Positions 9,340 through 16,065 of a DNA stretch of 64,000 nt are shown in pieces. The translations under genes and the position numbers were made by a program. The DNA comes from Brevundimonas sp. (GTDB lineage Bacteria; Pseudomonadota; Alphaproteobacteria; Caulobacterales; Caulobacteraceae), in assembly GCF_027484365.1 (NCBI RefSeq), contig NZ_JAIXTC010000019.1, positions 124,001 through 188,000 of the forward strand. Reading direction: 5' to 3'. Numbering within the stretch: the stretch's first letter is position 1; every line of letters begins with the position of its first letter. The notes beneath the pieces are model-generated. The model was not told the DNA's origin. It saw nothing but the letters and a program-made list of their open reading frames with translations, and searched no databases.

Positions 9340-10692
9340 TTACTCACCGTCGTCATCATCGTCGGCGGCGGCGAACCGGTCCAGCTCCAGCTCCAGCAAG
9401 CGCAGGCGGCTGTTGAACCCCGTGAAGATCGAGTTCGCGAGATCTCTGGGGAACCCCCGCGGCAGGCTGGCTTTGGTCGCCTGGATGGCCTCGGGAGCGT
9501 CAGCGACGAGTTGGGCGAACAGTCCGCGAATGGTCCCTTCGTCCAGGCCCGCTTTTGCGCCGGTCTGGTAGAAGTGCCGGGGCATGATGCCGTCGACTCG
9601 ATAGTGTCGGCGGTCGCCTACGGCCATCGCCATCCGATAGCGGTTTCGCGTGAGTTGCCGGGCATCGTGGACGGGCTGAACGGATAGAACGTCGTAGAGA
9701 GGTGTGAGGCGGAAGCCGCTGCCGGGGTACAGAAATACGCTGAAGTTCTTTGCGTGCCCGTCGGTCGCACCGAGCAGCCAGAAGGCGATAATCGCCTTCA
9801 TGAAAGCCTGACGATCAAGGGTCACCTCATCGCTCGCTCCGAGCAGATCGAGGCAGTCGATGATCCCAGGTCCGCCATCGTTCTCATACTTCTTCGTCCA
9901 CGGCACCGAGAGCGCCTGGCAAAAGTCCTCCTGGGGCTGACGCAACAGGCGACCGTCGCGGGCGTAGGTGCGGTCAAAACGTTCGACGACAAGAACCCGC
10001 TTCCGACCGAAGGTCTGAATTTCGACATTGGCGGTGTCGAAGCCGAGCGCGCGCAGGAAGGTCAGACAGAGGTATTCGTTCTCGACGCTGTTGGAAAAAT
10101 CGATGGCGCTGCCCGGCACCTTGCCGATCTGCGGTTTAAAAATGTGGGTGGTCGGCGTGGTGCCGTTCGGCTTCAGCCATTGGCCGTCATGACGGAGGAA
10201 GGCGGTCTTGTCCTGAACGCCAGCGAGTGAAATCCGGAAGTGCTCGCTGTCGTCGAGCCCCAGAGGATTTGCGGTCAGATCATCCAGAATTTTCGCAATG
10301 GCGCGGTCAGTGAGGGGCTCACCCTCGATCTTGCCCGGCCGGGGCGGTTCGCTGCCTTCGGGCAGGAATTGCAGGGCGCCCACGCAGTCACGGCCAATGA
10401 CGGCCAGGAGGCTGTAGGCGTCGATTCCCTCGGCATCGACCCGCGCGGCGACCCGCCCGCGGATCTTCTCATTGTCGGGCAGCAGGTTGTCGAACACGGC
10501 GACGACCGGCGCCCCGAGATAACGATCCTCGCGAAGCGGCAGCGAAAGCGACACCGGGATCGCGTGCTCCCACGCCAGCCATGAGGGATCGTACTGAAAA
10601 TCGATGGCTCCGCTGGTTTCCCGGCGAAGGCGACCGACGAGCCTGCCATTGAGGAAAACCAGGAGGGGCGCATTGCTCCGTCTGCGGGCCAT
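9340..10692 (-). CDS. hipA: HipA-type serine/threonine kinase toxin
   Basis: The 450-residue protein matches full-length HipA. It has an N-terminal HipA_N-like domain (LLVFLNGRLVGRL), the SLAGVQDKTAFL segment around the regulatory loop, HIFKPQIGK for ATP binding, and the kinase core GATDGHAKNFSVF (catalytic Asp and Asn) with LTPLYDVLS as the metal-binding Asp motif. HipA toxins phosphorylate aminoacyl-tRNA synthetases, halting translation. The start codon ATG overlaps the hipB stop, so antitoxin and toxin are coupled in the normal hipBA order. The downstream end almost touches the convergent gene. Catalytic residues look intact. Confidence 0.95.
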   Translation of the reverse strand: MARRRSNAPLLVFLNGRLVGRLRRETSGAIDFQYDPSWLAWEHAIPVSLSLPLREDRYLGAPVVAVFDNLLPDNEKIRGRVAARVDAEGIDAYSLLAVIGRDCVGALQFLPEGSEPPRPGKIEGEPLTDRAIAKILDDLTANPLGLDDSEHFRISLAGVQDKTAFLRHDGQWLKPNGTTPTTHIFKPQIGKVPGSAIDFSNSVENEYLCLTFLRALGFDTANVEIQTFGRKRVLVVERFDRTYARDGRLLRQPQEDFCQALSVPWTKKYENDGGPGIIDCLDLLGASDEVTLDRQAFMKAIIAFWLLGATDGHAKNFSVFLYPGSGFRLTPLYDVLSVQPVHDARQLTRNRYRMAMAVGDRRHYRVDGIMPRHFYQTGAKAGLDEGTIRGLFAQLVADAPEAIQATKASLPRGFPRDLANSIFTGFNSRLRLLELELDRFAAADDDDDGE

Positions 10693-10937
10693 CAGAACAG
10701 GTCCCCGATTTCAGGCGCCCGGCCCCGGCTTCTGCGCCGCACGACGATTTCCAGCTCGAGCGCACCAAGAGCGGCGAAGAGGGTTTCAAGCGTGCCGGAG
10801 CCGCTTTCCAGATTGGATATGGTCGCCTGGCGTTTGCTCGCCTTGGTCGCGAGATCGCCTTGGGTCATATCCGCCAACTTCCGAAATCGGCGAATGGCTG
10901 CGGCGAGCTGTTTTTCACTGCGGGCGATGGGCTCCAT
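10692..10937 (-). CDS. hipB: HipB-type HTH antitoxin
   Basis: This 81-residue protein is a single XRE-family helix-turn-helix domain (FRKLADMTQGDLATKAS, then QATISNLESGSGTLETLF). It should neutralise HipA and repress the operon by binding its own promoter. The ATG at 10937 is preceded by a strong ribosome binding site (AAGGAG, 10944-10949). The C-terminal tail VVRRRSRGRAPEIGDLF may be the part that plugs into HipA. Its upstream region carries a consensus promoter and four repeats (see 10961-11055), which are the likely binding sites. Confidence 0.93.
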   Translation of the reverse strand: MEPIARSEKQLAAAIRRFRKLADMTQGDLATKASKRQATISNLESGSGTLETLFAALGALELEIVVRRRSRGRAPEIGDLF

Positions 10938-10956
10938 GTGAAACTCCTTTCATCGC

Positions 10957-10985
10957 CACATACGGAAATCCGCATCATTTGTCAA
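10957..10985 (-). promoter_or_regulatory. hipBA promoter
   Basis: Read on the minus strand, there is a perfect -35 TTGACA (10980-10985), a 17-bp spacer and a -10 TATGTG (10957-10962). The operator copy at 10961-10974 sits across the spacer and -10, so occupancy by HipB would block RNA polymerase. Confidence 0.8.
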
Positions 10986-11055
10986 TATACGCTTACGCGC
11001 ATAAATTTAGACAATACGGAAATGCGGATAAAACGACGTCATACGCAAAACCGCA
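10961..11055. repeat. Four phased hipBA operator repeats, 27-bp period
   Basis: Four 14-bp elements follow the pattern TACG-N6-CGSA. TACGGAAATCCGCA is at 10961-10974, TACGCTTACGCGCA at 10988-11001, TACGGAAATGCGGA at 11015-11028 and TACGCAAAACCGCA at 11042-11055. Start-to-start distance is exactly 27 bp each time. Each is an imperfect inverted repeat (TACG against CGCA), as expected for a dimeric HTH repressor. Confidence 0.85.
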
Positions 11056-11140
11056 CGGGATAGCGCCCGAAGCCAGACTGCAGAATACCTAGGACCGGAT
11101 AAATCAAAGGCGAGCGTGTCGATGTTCCGCGGAAAGCAGG

Positions 11141-11734
11141 TCAGGCATGCGCCGTCTGGCTGACCGAACGCGCCAGCCAGGTCGGCAGACGCGACCCGAC
11201 GGACACCAGTTCCCCGAAAGCCGAAGGCCCCAGCTTCCGTTTCAAGGTCTCGAGCGCCGGTCCCGCCTTCTCCGGCCCGAGCCAGGCCAGGGCGCGAACC
11301 GCTTCGCCGGCCGGACGATCGGCCAAGAGCAGCTGCCATGCGGGCGCGTGCTGGAATTCCACCGTCTGCTTGCCGACGCTGAAGGTGCGGCTTCTCCCAT
11401 TGGTCAGATAGATCATGCGGATCGGCACCTGGGTGGTCAGACCCAGGGCGTTCGCCGCTGCCGCACCGTTGGAGGCGACGACCTCGCCGCGCTGTTCGCC
11501 CACGGCGCGCACCACCTTCTCGACCGAGGGGGTGCGGGAGCCGAACCGGCTTTCCAGCGGGCGCATATAGACGCCGCGACCGGCGCGCATGAGCCGACCC
11601 CGGCGAACCAGCCGCGACAGGGCCTGGTCCACCGCGGCGCGCGTGCCCAGGTGCAGCAGCGACTTGGCGGCGATCGGCGCGCCTTCCGGCAGCGTCGAGG
11701 CGCGCTCCATGATCTGGTCGGCGAGTGCTTGCAT
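11141..11734 (-). CDS. DUF6088 / AbiEi-like antitoxin-type regulator
   Basis: The 197-residue protein has an N-terminal winged-helix region (KSLLHLGTRAAVDQALSRL, then RRGRLMRAGRGVYMRP) and a C-terminal domain with IRMIYLTNGRSRTFSVG and ALAWLGPEKAG. This is the DUF6088 arrangement, related to the AbiEi antitoxin of type IV toxin-antitoxin systems. I place the start at ATG 11734. A longer frame to 11824 would run through the palindromic operator and into the relaxase gene end. AbiEi-type proteins repress their own operon and normally precede an AbiEii nucleotidyltransferase toxin. None follows here: the next gene in this direction is hipB. It is probably an orphan. Confidence 0.75.
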   Translation of the reverse strand: MQALADQIMERASTLPEGAPIAAKSLLHLGTRAAVDQALSRLVRRGRLMRAGRGVYMRPLESRFGSRTPSVEKVVRAVGEQRGEVVASNGAAAANALGLTTQVPIRMIYLTNGRSRTFSVGKQTVEFQHAPAWQLLLADRPAGEAVRALAWLGPEKAGPALETLKRKLGPSAFGELVSVGSRLPTWLARSVSQTAHA

Positions 11735-11743
11735 GACAACCTC

Positions 11744-11775
11744 AGTGTCAGAAATATAGGATAACTTCTGACACT
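11744..11775 (-). promoter_or_regulatory. Palindromic operator/promoter of the DUF6088 gene
   Basis: A perfect 10-bp inverted repeat, AGTGTCAGAA (11744-11753) and TTCTGACACT (11766-11775), is separated by 12 bp. On the minus strand the spacer region contains TATATT, a plausible -10, with TTGGCG 18 bp upstream as a weak -35. The gene's ATG is 10 bp downstream of the palindrome. Autoregulation is likely. Confidence 0.7.
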
Positions 11776-11813
11776 TCGCCAAGACGACGGCGGCGACTCC
11801 GATGAAGGCCTGC

Positions 11814-12809
11814 CTAGCGGTCACGCGTCCGCCCGGGGTCGCGCTGAGTCTCGCCTCTCTGTCGCAGCGCCTGATCCCGCGTCATCGGCGCCGGTCGCTC
11901 CCGCACGAACCGCTCCACCAGAGCGGCAAGGACGCGGTTCCCGGGCCGCTCCGACCGCGACAGACGCAAGGCTTCGCCCACCAGGACGCGCCGGATAGCC
12001 AACTCGCGCGCCCGGATCGCCTCCAGCCACGGCGCTTCGCCTCCACCCGTGGTGAGCGCCGCCCGATAGGCGACGGCGAGCACCTCGGGTAGAGGCCCCT
12101 GCCCCGCCGCGAACCGTTCCCGCATCTTGCGCACCGGAATCCGTTCCGCCTTGCGGGTCACGCCCCGCGTCCGCCGCGGCGTCGCCTCGGCCTCTATGGC
12201 TCGGTCGCGAAGCGCGCGGGCGAATCCTTCCCGCCAACCCTGCAGGTCCGCCTTACGCGGATTGAGCCGCTCGCCGTCCTGCCCGAGCCTTCGCACCGAC
12301 AGATGGACATGCGGGTGCCGGCCTTCGTCATGGAGGGCGAAGACATAGGGAAAGCGTTCGCCGAAGGTCTCGGCCGCGAAGGCCCGCGCCGCGTCATGCA
12401 GGCGGACGGCGTCGGTTCCGGCCGGCATGCTCAGGATGATCGACAGGCTGATCGATGCGTCCCGTCTGCGTCCCGGCTCAAACGCAAACTCCTCGGCCCA
12501 GTCGCGCGCCAGATCCCGCACCTGTCCACGGCCTTCCAGCCGCTCCGCATCGGGGCCCTCCAGCGCCAGGGCGCCGTTGCGGCTGATGTAGTCCAGGTGC
12601 GCTTTCAGATGGGCGCCGTCCCGGGTCCGGCCGGTGATCTTCACCATCACCTCGGGTGCGCGCCGCGCCACCCGCGCGAACCGGGCGGACGGATCGCCAC
12701 CGCCTCCGCGAGCCGGCCGCAGCACCGCGGGCGTGATCCGGGCGCGACGGATATCGACGGGCGGCCGCAGCACCTCATCGAACCCGCGCGATGACCGGAA
12801 GTCGGTCAC
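11814..12809 (-). CDS. VirD2-like MOBP relaxase
   Basis: The 331-residue protein nicks one strand at oriT and stays linked to the 5' end during conjugation. The N-terminal relaxase fold begins with VMVKITGRTRDGAHLKAHLD, where a tyrosine follows in YISRNG. The metal-binding His triad is HDEGRHPHVHLSV at about 158-170. I choose the GTG at 12809 because it overlaps the mobC stop (GTGA); the same frame stays open upstream but only as antisense to mobC. The C-terminus is Arg-rich and helical. It has no helicase or primase domain. It acts with the T4SS and coupling protein at the left of the window. Confidence 0.85.
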   Translation of the reverse strand: MTDFRSSRGFDEVLRPPVDIRRARITPAVLRPARGGGGDPSARFARVARRAPEVMVKITGRTRDGAHLKAHLDYISRNGALALEGPDAERLEGRGQVRDLARDWAEEFAFEPGRRRDASISLSIILSMPAGTDAVRLHDAARAFAAETFGERFPYVFALHDEGRHPHVHLSVRRLGQDGERLNPRKADLQGWREGFARALRDRAIEAEATPRRTRGVTRKAERIPVRKMRERFAAGQGPLPEVLAVAYRAALTTGGGEAPWLEAIRARELAIRRVLVGEALRLSRSERPGNRVLAALVERFVRERPAPMTRDQALRQRGETQRDPGRTRDR

Positions 12810-13327
12810 GAGGCCGGCGCCCAGTAGGCGAGATTGCCCTCGAAGGCCTCGCCGAGCGCATCGACCCAGGCCGAGATTTCCACTTGGAAGGCGCCGAGTT
12901 GACCCAGCTCCAGATCCAGCACCGGGCCGTCCATCACGGCGGTGTTCAGGGCCCGGGCGATCTGGTTGACGTTCACGCCGATCCGCCTCAGTTCGCGGCG
13001 CACCTCGATCAGGGCCAGAGCTTCGGGCCGGCTGAACTGCGGCCGATCGTGGAGACGGCGACGGATGAGCGCCGCGCTCCACTGGGTCCGCGACAGGCCC
13101 ATCGCGGCCGCCTCGACCTCCAGGAGACGCAGGTCCGCTTCGCCCAGACGCAGGGTCAGCTTGCCCGACCTGGCCGTGGTCGGCCCTTGCTCCGGCGCCG
13201 GCAGGGGCGCTTGGGCGGCGGCTTCCATGAGCCTTCGCAACAGCCGCGAGCGTCCGCCCTGACCGGCCGCGGCGGCGTCGAACCGGCGGATCAGATCGGG
13301 TGAAAGGCGAAGAGTGATGCGGTCCAT
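12806..13327 (-). CDS. mobC: MobC-like relaxosome accessory protein
   Basis: The 173-residue protein begins with a ribbon-helix-helix-like segment (MDRITLRLSPDLIRRFDAAA). A second one follows at about residue 52 (GKLTLRLGEADLRLLEVEAA), and then a MobC-type helical block (RRELRRIGVNVNQIARALN) near residue 110. MobC proteins bind oriT and help the relaxase open the nic site. Its stop overlaps the relaxase start, so the pair is an operon. The RP4-like nic sequence lies 37-48 bp upstream of its start codon, which suits a protein that binds and autoregulates at oriT. Confidence 0.82.
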   Translation of the reverse strand: MDRITLRLSPDLIRRFDAAAAGQGGRSRLLRRLMEAAAQAPLPAPEQGPTTARSGKLTLRLGEADLRLLEVEAAAMGLSRTQWSAALIRRRLHDRPQFSRPEALALIEVRRELRRIGVNVNQIARALNTAVMDGPVLDLELGQLGAFQVEISAWVDALGEAFEGNLAYWAPAS

Positions 13328-13340
13328 CGGAGAGCGGGTT

Positions 13341-13376
13341 TGTCAGACATTGCCGGCGCAAAGCCTATCCTGCCCT
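13341..13376. other. Candidate oriT nic site
   Basis: On the plus strand 13364-13375 reads CCTATCCTGCCC, identical over 12 bases to the nic core of IncP plasmid RP4 as I recall it (YATCCTG/Y consensus; cut expected between 13372 and 13373). A small TGTC-A-GACA palindrome lies just upstream at 13341-13349. It is in the intergenic space before mobC-relaxase, the usual place for a MOBP oriT. No nicking data are available from sequence alone. Confidence 0.72.
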
Positions 13377-13512
13377 AGACCGTCACCACCCTCGCCCCGT
13401 AGACCTCCGGTGCTGCCCGCCCTCCCCTCGGCGTCCGCTCCACGGCCGCTCGCCCGCCGCCCAATGGGCGCCCCAGCCGGACGGATCAGAAGGATGAGGT
13501 CTTCGCCGGCAG

Positions 13513-13536
13513 ACGCCCGCGCTTTCGCGCGGGCGT
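13513..13536. terminator. Strong hairpin after the Cys-rich small gene
   Basis: A perfect 10-bp stem (ACGCCCGCGC and GCGCGGGCGT) has a 4-base loop, which reads GAAA on the minus strand. It lies 14 bp beyond the stop of the minus-strand gene at 13551 and before oriT. There is no clear U-tract, so terminator function is probable but not certain. Confidence 0.5.
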
Positions 13537-13550
13537 CCTTCTTCAGCGGA

Positions 13551-13697
13551 TCAGCAGCAGGGTCCGCCGTTGCAGCAGGCCGCGAGAAGCTCGCAGCAGG
13601 AAGCGGCGGCCTTGACCACCGAGTCGGGCGCGGCCGCGAAGGCAGCCGAGGCCGAGGTCAGCAGCACGAGGGCCGCGAGCGAAAAAGCACGTTTCAT
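13551..13697 (-). CDS. 48-residue secreted protein with Cys-Cys pairs
   Basis: This short gene encodes a 48-residue product: a signal peptide (MKRAFSLAALVLLTSASAAF, cleavage near AFA-A) and a mature part of about 26 residues with three Cys-Cys pairs (SCCELL, ACCNGG, PCC at the very end). GGAG is correctly spaced before the ATG at 13697. Paired cysteines suggest metal binding or disulfide linkage in the periplasm. It follows another small Cys-containing secreted protein by 48 bp, and a similar CC-motif protein occurs at 27452. I know no assigned function. Confidence 0.7.
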   Translation of the reverse strand: MKRAFSLAALVLLTSASAAFAAAPDSVVKAAASCCELLAACCNGGPCC

Positions 13698-13745
13698 TGT
13701 TGATCTCCATGGATCGGTTTTTTGAGAAAGGATCGTCGGTGGAGA

Positions 13746-14078
13746 TCAGGCTCGAGGAGGCGGGTCCTCCGCTTCCGGATCCACCCCGGCGAGGGGATCG
13801 ACCGGCGACCAGGGACGAGGGCCGGCGGCGGGCGTCAGGGGAGCGATCGCGGCCGGCGTTGGAACGAGCCCGTGGCAGAGCACGGCGCACAGTCGGGCGC
13901 AGGTCATCTTCACGGGATCGCAGGGGCTGTCCGAGCCGGTGTCGTCGGCGGGCGCCATGGCCGTCGCCATGGGCGCGGCCGGCGTCTGCCAGGCCATGAC
14001 CGGGCTCGACGCGAACAGCAGGGCGAACACGGCCAGAATGGCCGGCGCCCAGGCCGCAGTCGTTCGACGTCCGATCAT
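13746..14078 (-). CDS. Hypothetical secreted/anchored small protein with four cysteines
   Basis: A 110-residue product starts at the ATG at 14078. Residues about 8-29 form a signal sequence or membrane anchor (WAPAILAVFALLFASSPVMA). A Cys cluster CDPVKMTCARLCAVLC follows near residues 53-68, then a Pro-rich tail. It looks like small periplasmic proteins found in metal-resistance islands, but I do not recognise a named family. The frame is open further upstream to 14198, but that would cross a 28-bp palindrome and has no better ribosome binding site. It is probably co-transcribed with the Cys-Cys protein downstream. Confidence 0.55.
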   Translation of the reverse strand: MIGRRTTAAWAPAILAVFALLFASSPVMAWQTPAAPMATAMAPADDTGSDSPCDPVKMTCARLCAVLCHGLVPTPAAIAPLTPAAGPRPWSPVDPLAGVDPEAEDPPPRA

Positions 14079-14125
14079 CAAGCTCAATTCGTCCAGCAAG
14101 ACGCCAAGGTTACAGCCCAGGTGAA

Positions 14126-14153
14126 GCGTGCGCCAGCCATGGCTGGCGCACGC
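14126..14153. repeat. Perfect 28-bp palindrome after ardC
   Basis: Fourteen bases (GCGTGCGCCAGCCA) are followed directly by their reverse complement, with no spacer. It lies 11 bp past the ardC stop. As RNA it would form a GC-rich hairpin; as DNA it could be a protein site or cruciform. On the minus strand only TTCAC follows, so it is not a classic terminator. Confidence 0.65.
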
Positions 14154-14163
14154 CCCTGCGTCT

Positions 14164-15066
14164 TTACGTCTCCGGGTCAGCAGACTTGGCCGGCCCATGA
14201 AGAAAGTCGATCGCGCGCTGGGCGTGGGCGGCGGCGGAGAAGATCAACCGATTGTCCTGACGCAGCGCCTCGAGCCATGAGGCGAGATAGGCGGCGTGAT
14301 CTTCGCGCGGCTCCAGGGCCAGCCCCAGGTCGGCGCAGAGGAAGGCGGCGCCGAGTTCGGCCACCAGTTCCTCCCGGGCGTAGCCGTCGTCTCCATGCCG
14401 ACGGCGTCCGAGGTCGCGATCGAGCCGGCTGGAATGCCGGGTCCAGTGCGTCAACTCATGGCCGAGGGTGGCGTAGTAGGCTTCCGGGTCAAGGAAGCTC
14501 TCGAACACCGGCATCTGCACGAAGTCCGGTCCAGGCGCATAGAAGGCGCAGCCGCCGCCGTGGCGAACATCGGCGCCCGTCGCGGCGAAGAACGCTTCGG
14601 CTCGGGCGATCCTTTGACCGAGGTTCACGACCGGCGCGGGCGCCGGAGCGTACGAGGCCGGGAGACCCTCGATCTGTTCGACGTTGAACACGGTGTAGGC
14701 CTTCAGGAACGGAATACGTCGGGTTGCCTCCTCCCGGGTGTCGTCCTCGTCGGTGCGGACCAACGCATTGGCGTAGACGACCGTGGAGCCCTTTTCGCCC
14801 TTTCGGACATGAGCGTCCAACGCCAGCGCCTGCCGGAAGGTCATCCAGGTGGAGGACTGGAAGCCTCGGGCTGCGGCCTCGGCCCACAGCAGGACGACGT
14901 TGATGCCCCGGTAAGGCGTGCCGTCGTGTCGGAGGGGTCGGCTGACGCTCTGGGATACGACCCAGGGCCGGGTCCAGGGCCGAACGCCCGTTTCGAGCTG
15001 GGCGACGATCTGGTGGGTGATGCGGCTGTAGAGGTCGGGACGTGAGGGTTCGTTGGGGCGCGACAT
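14164..15066 (-). CDS. ardC: ArdC-type antirestriction / zincin-like metalloprotein
   Basis: The 300-residue protein has the N-terminal ArdC ssDNA-binding domain (LYSRITHQIVAQLETGVRPW, GRGIN-like segment YRGINVVLLW, and WMTFRQALALDAHVRKGEKG). A C-terminal zincin-like domain has the metal motif HELTHW at about residues 202-207 and a downstream EELVAELGAAFL with the third ligand. ArdC proteins protect incoming conjugative DNA from host restriction and bind single-stranded DNA. Length and domain order are normal. It is located in the ICE backbone between DUF736 and the mobilisation genes. Confidence 0.9.
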   Translation of the reverse strand: MSRPNEPSRPDLYSRITHQIVAQLETGVRPWTRPWVVSQSVSRPLRHDGTPYRGINVVLLWAEAAARGFQSSTWMTFRQALALDAHVRKGEKGSTVVYANALVRTDEDDTREEATRRIPFLKAYTVFNVEQIEGLPASYAPAPAPVVNLGQRIARAEAFFAATGADVRHGGGCAFYAPGPDFVQMPVFESFLDPEAYYATLGHELTHWTRHSSRLDRDLGRRRHGDDGYAREELVAELGAAFLCADLGLALEPREDHAAYLASWLEALRQDNRLIFSAAAHAQRAIDFLHGPAKSADPET

Positions 15067-15134
15067 GGCGGCCTCCTCAGGATGGGGATTTGAAGAAGGG
15101 GCGGCGGCGCTGCCTCAGCGCCGCCGCGGCTTGG

Positions 15135-15431
15135 TCAGCGGGACCAGATCAGGCTGTGTCCGCCCTCGATCTCGACCAGCGAGGCGTAGATCGGCGCCGG
15201 GAAGCTGGGATCGTCGAGCTTGACCGACAGGTAGTCGCGGTTCTGCTGGCTCGTCTTCTTCCAGGCGGCGCCGAACTCGGTCTGGCCGGAGAAGATGCGG
15301 AAGTCGGGAGCCTTGTCGTCGGTCTTCTCGTTGGCCCGCAGCTGGGCCGCCTTGACGTTGAGGGTCAGGGTCTTGATCGAACCGCTGTAGCTGCCGTCCG
15401 CTTGCTGGGTGAAGGTGCCGATGGTGGCCAT
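15135..15431 (-). CDS. DUF736 family protein
   Basis: The 98-residue protein starts [20 protein letters not shown] and contains the typical DUF736 run [17 protein letters not shown] with a C-terminal [14 protein letters not shown]. The ATG at 15431 has GGAG a few bases upstream. DUF736 proteins are near-universal companions of ArdC, relaxase and T4SS genes on alphaproteobacterial plasmids and ICEs. Their biochemical role is unknown; the fold is a small beta-rich domain. A long inverted repeat lies upstream (15550-15618). Confidence 0.88.
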   Translation of the reverse strand: MATIGTFTQQADGSYSGSIKTLTLNVKAAQLRANEKTDDKAPDFRIFSGQTEFGAAWKKTSQQNRDYLSVKLDDPSFPAPIYASLVEIEGGHSLIWSR

Positions 15432-15549
15432 GGAAGTCTCTCCTTGCTGATGTCGGGCCACGCCTGCCGCGGCCTCGATGGCGATCGGCGGATCGGGGGC
15501 CGGACGGCCCGCAGGGCGAGCACGGCGAGACCCCGCAGCGCAGCGGAGG

Positions 15550-15618
15550 ACCGGTCGCACGGCTTTCTTGCCTCGCGAGGAAGGCCGCCAGGCCGGGGAA
15601 GAAAGCCGAGCGACCGGT
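15550..15618. repeat. Large inverted repeat with nested palindromes
   Basis: The arms at 15550-15569 and 15599-15618 match at 19 of 20 positions (ACCGGTCGCACGGCTTTCTT against its near-perfect complement). The 29-base loop contains a perfect palindrome, CCTCGCGAGG (15571-15580), and a GGCC-GCCA-GGCC hairpin. It lies between the zinc-ribbon gene stop (15700) and the DUF736 start (15431), with no coding sequence. It could be a cruciform, single-strand initiation site or long terminator. Confidence 0.7.
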
Positions 15619-15699
15619 TGCGGAAGCCGGACGGACTTCGGTCAGATCAGGCCATTGAGAGGCCGCGCAAGGCTGGCCTGCTGCACAGGAGACAGGTGG

Positions 15700-16065
15700 T
15701 CACCCACGCCTGAACCACGCGGGCCAGTCACGCCGGTCGTAGGGATCATGTCGCCAATGTCGACGCAGCCTTTCGACCACGAAGGGTTCGCCAAGGCTCC
15801 ACCGTTCAAGCGTCTTCTGCAGCTGCCCCCGTTCGATCAGTTCAAGCCTGGACGCCGGCCGCAGGCAGGTCGCACACCTGAAGCGCCCAGCGAACCACAA
15901 CTCGCCCACGGCGACAGCGCGCGGGATCACGGGCAAGGCTCCCCCCTCGATCGACTCGGTCCTGCCGCAAGGTTCGCAGGCGATGCGCAACAGCAGCCCG
16001 TGCCGCCGTGCGGACTGCACCGTAATGAGGCGCGGCGGAGCTGGCGGCCCAAACGGTCTGTGCAT
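15700..16065 (-). CDS. Small zinc-ribbon-like hypothetical protein
   Basis: The 121-residue protein has two cysteine pairs placed like a zinc ribbon: RIACEPCGR at about residues 27-35 and FRCATCLRP at about 62-70. A basic Arg/Trp-rich C-terminus follows. It starts at the base next to the stop of the upstream 95-residue gene, so both are translated from one message. I do not recognise a named family. Such paired zinc-ribbon proteins are common near DUF736 in conjugative elements, and DNA binding is a reasonable guess only. Confidence 0.6.
   Translation of the reverse strand: MHRPFGPPAPPRLITVQSARRHGLLLRIACEPCGRTESIEGGALPVIPRAVAVGELWFAGRFRCATCLRPASRLELIERGQLQKTLERWSLGEPFVVERLRRHWRHDPYDRRDWPAWFRRG

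Noticed and set aside
12809..13361. N-terminal extension of the relaxase frame to 13361
   Set aside because: The extension is antisense-like sequence over mobC in another frame; GTG at 12809 overlapping the mobC stop is the better start.
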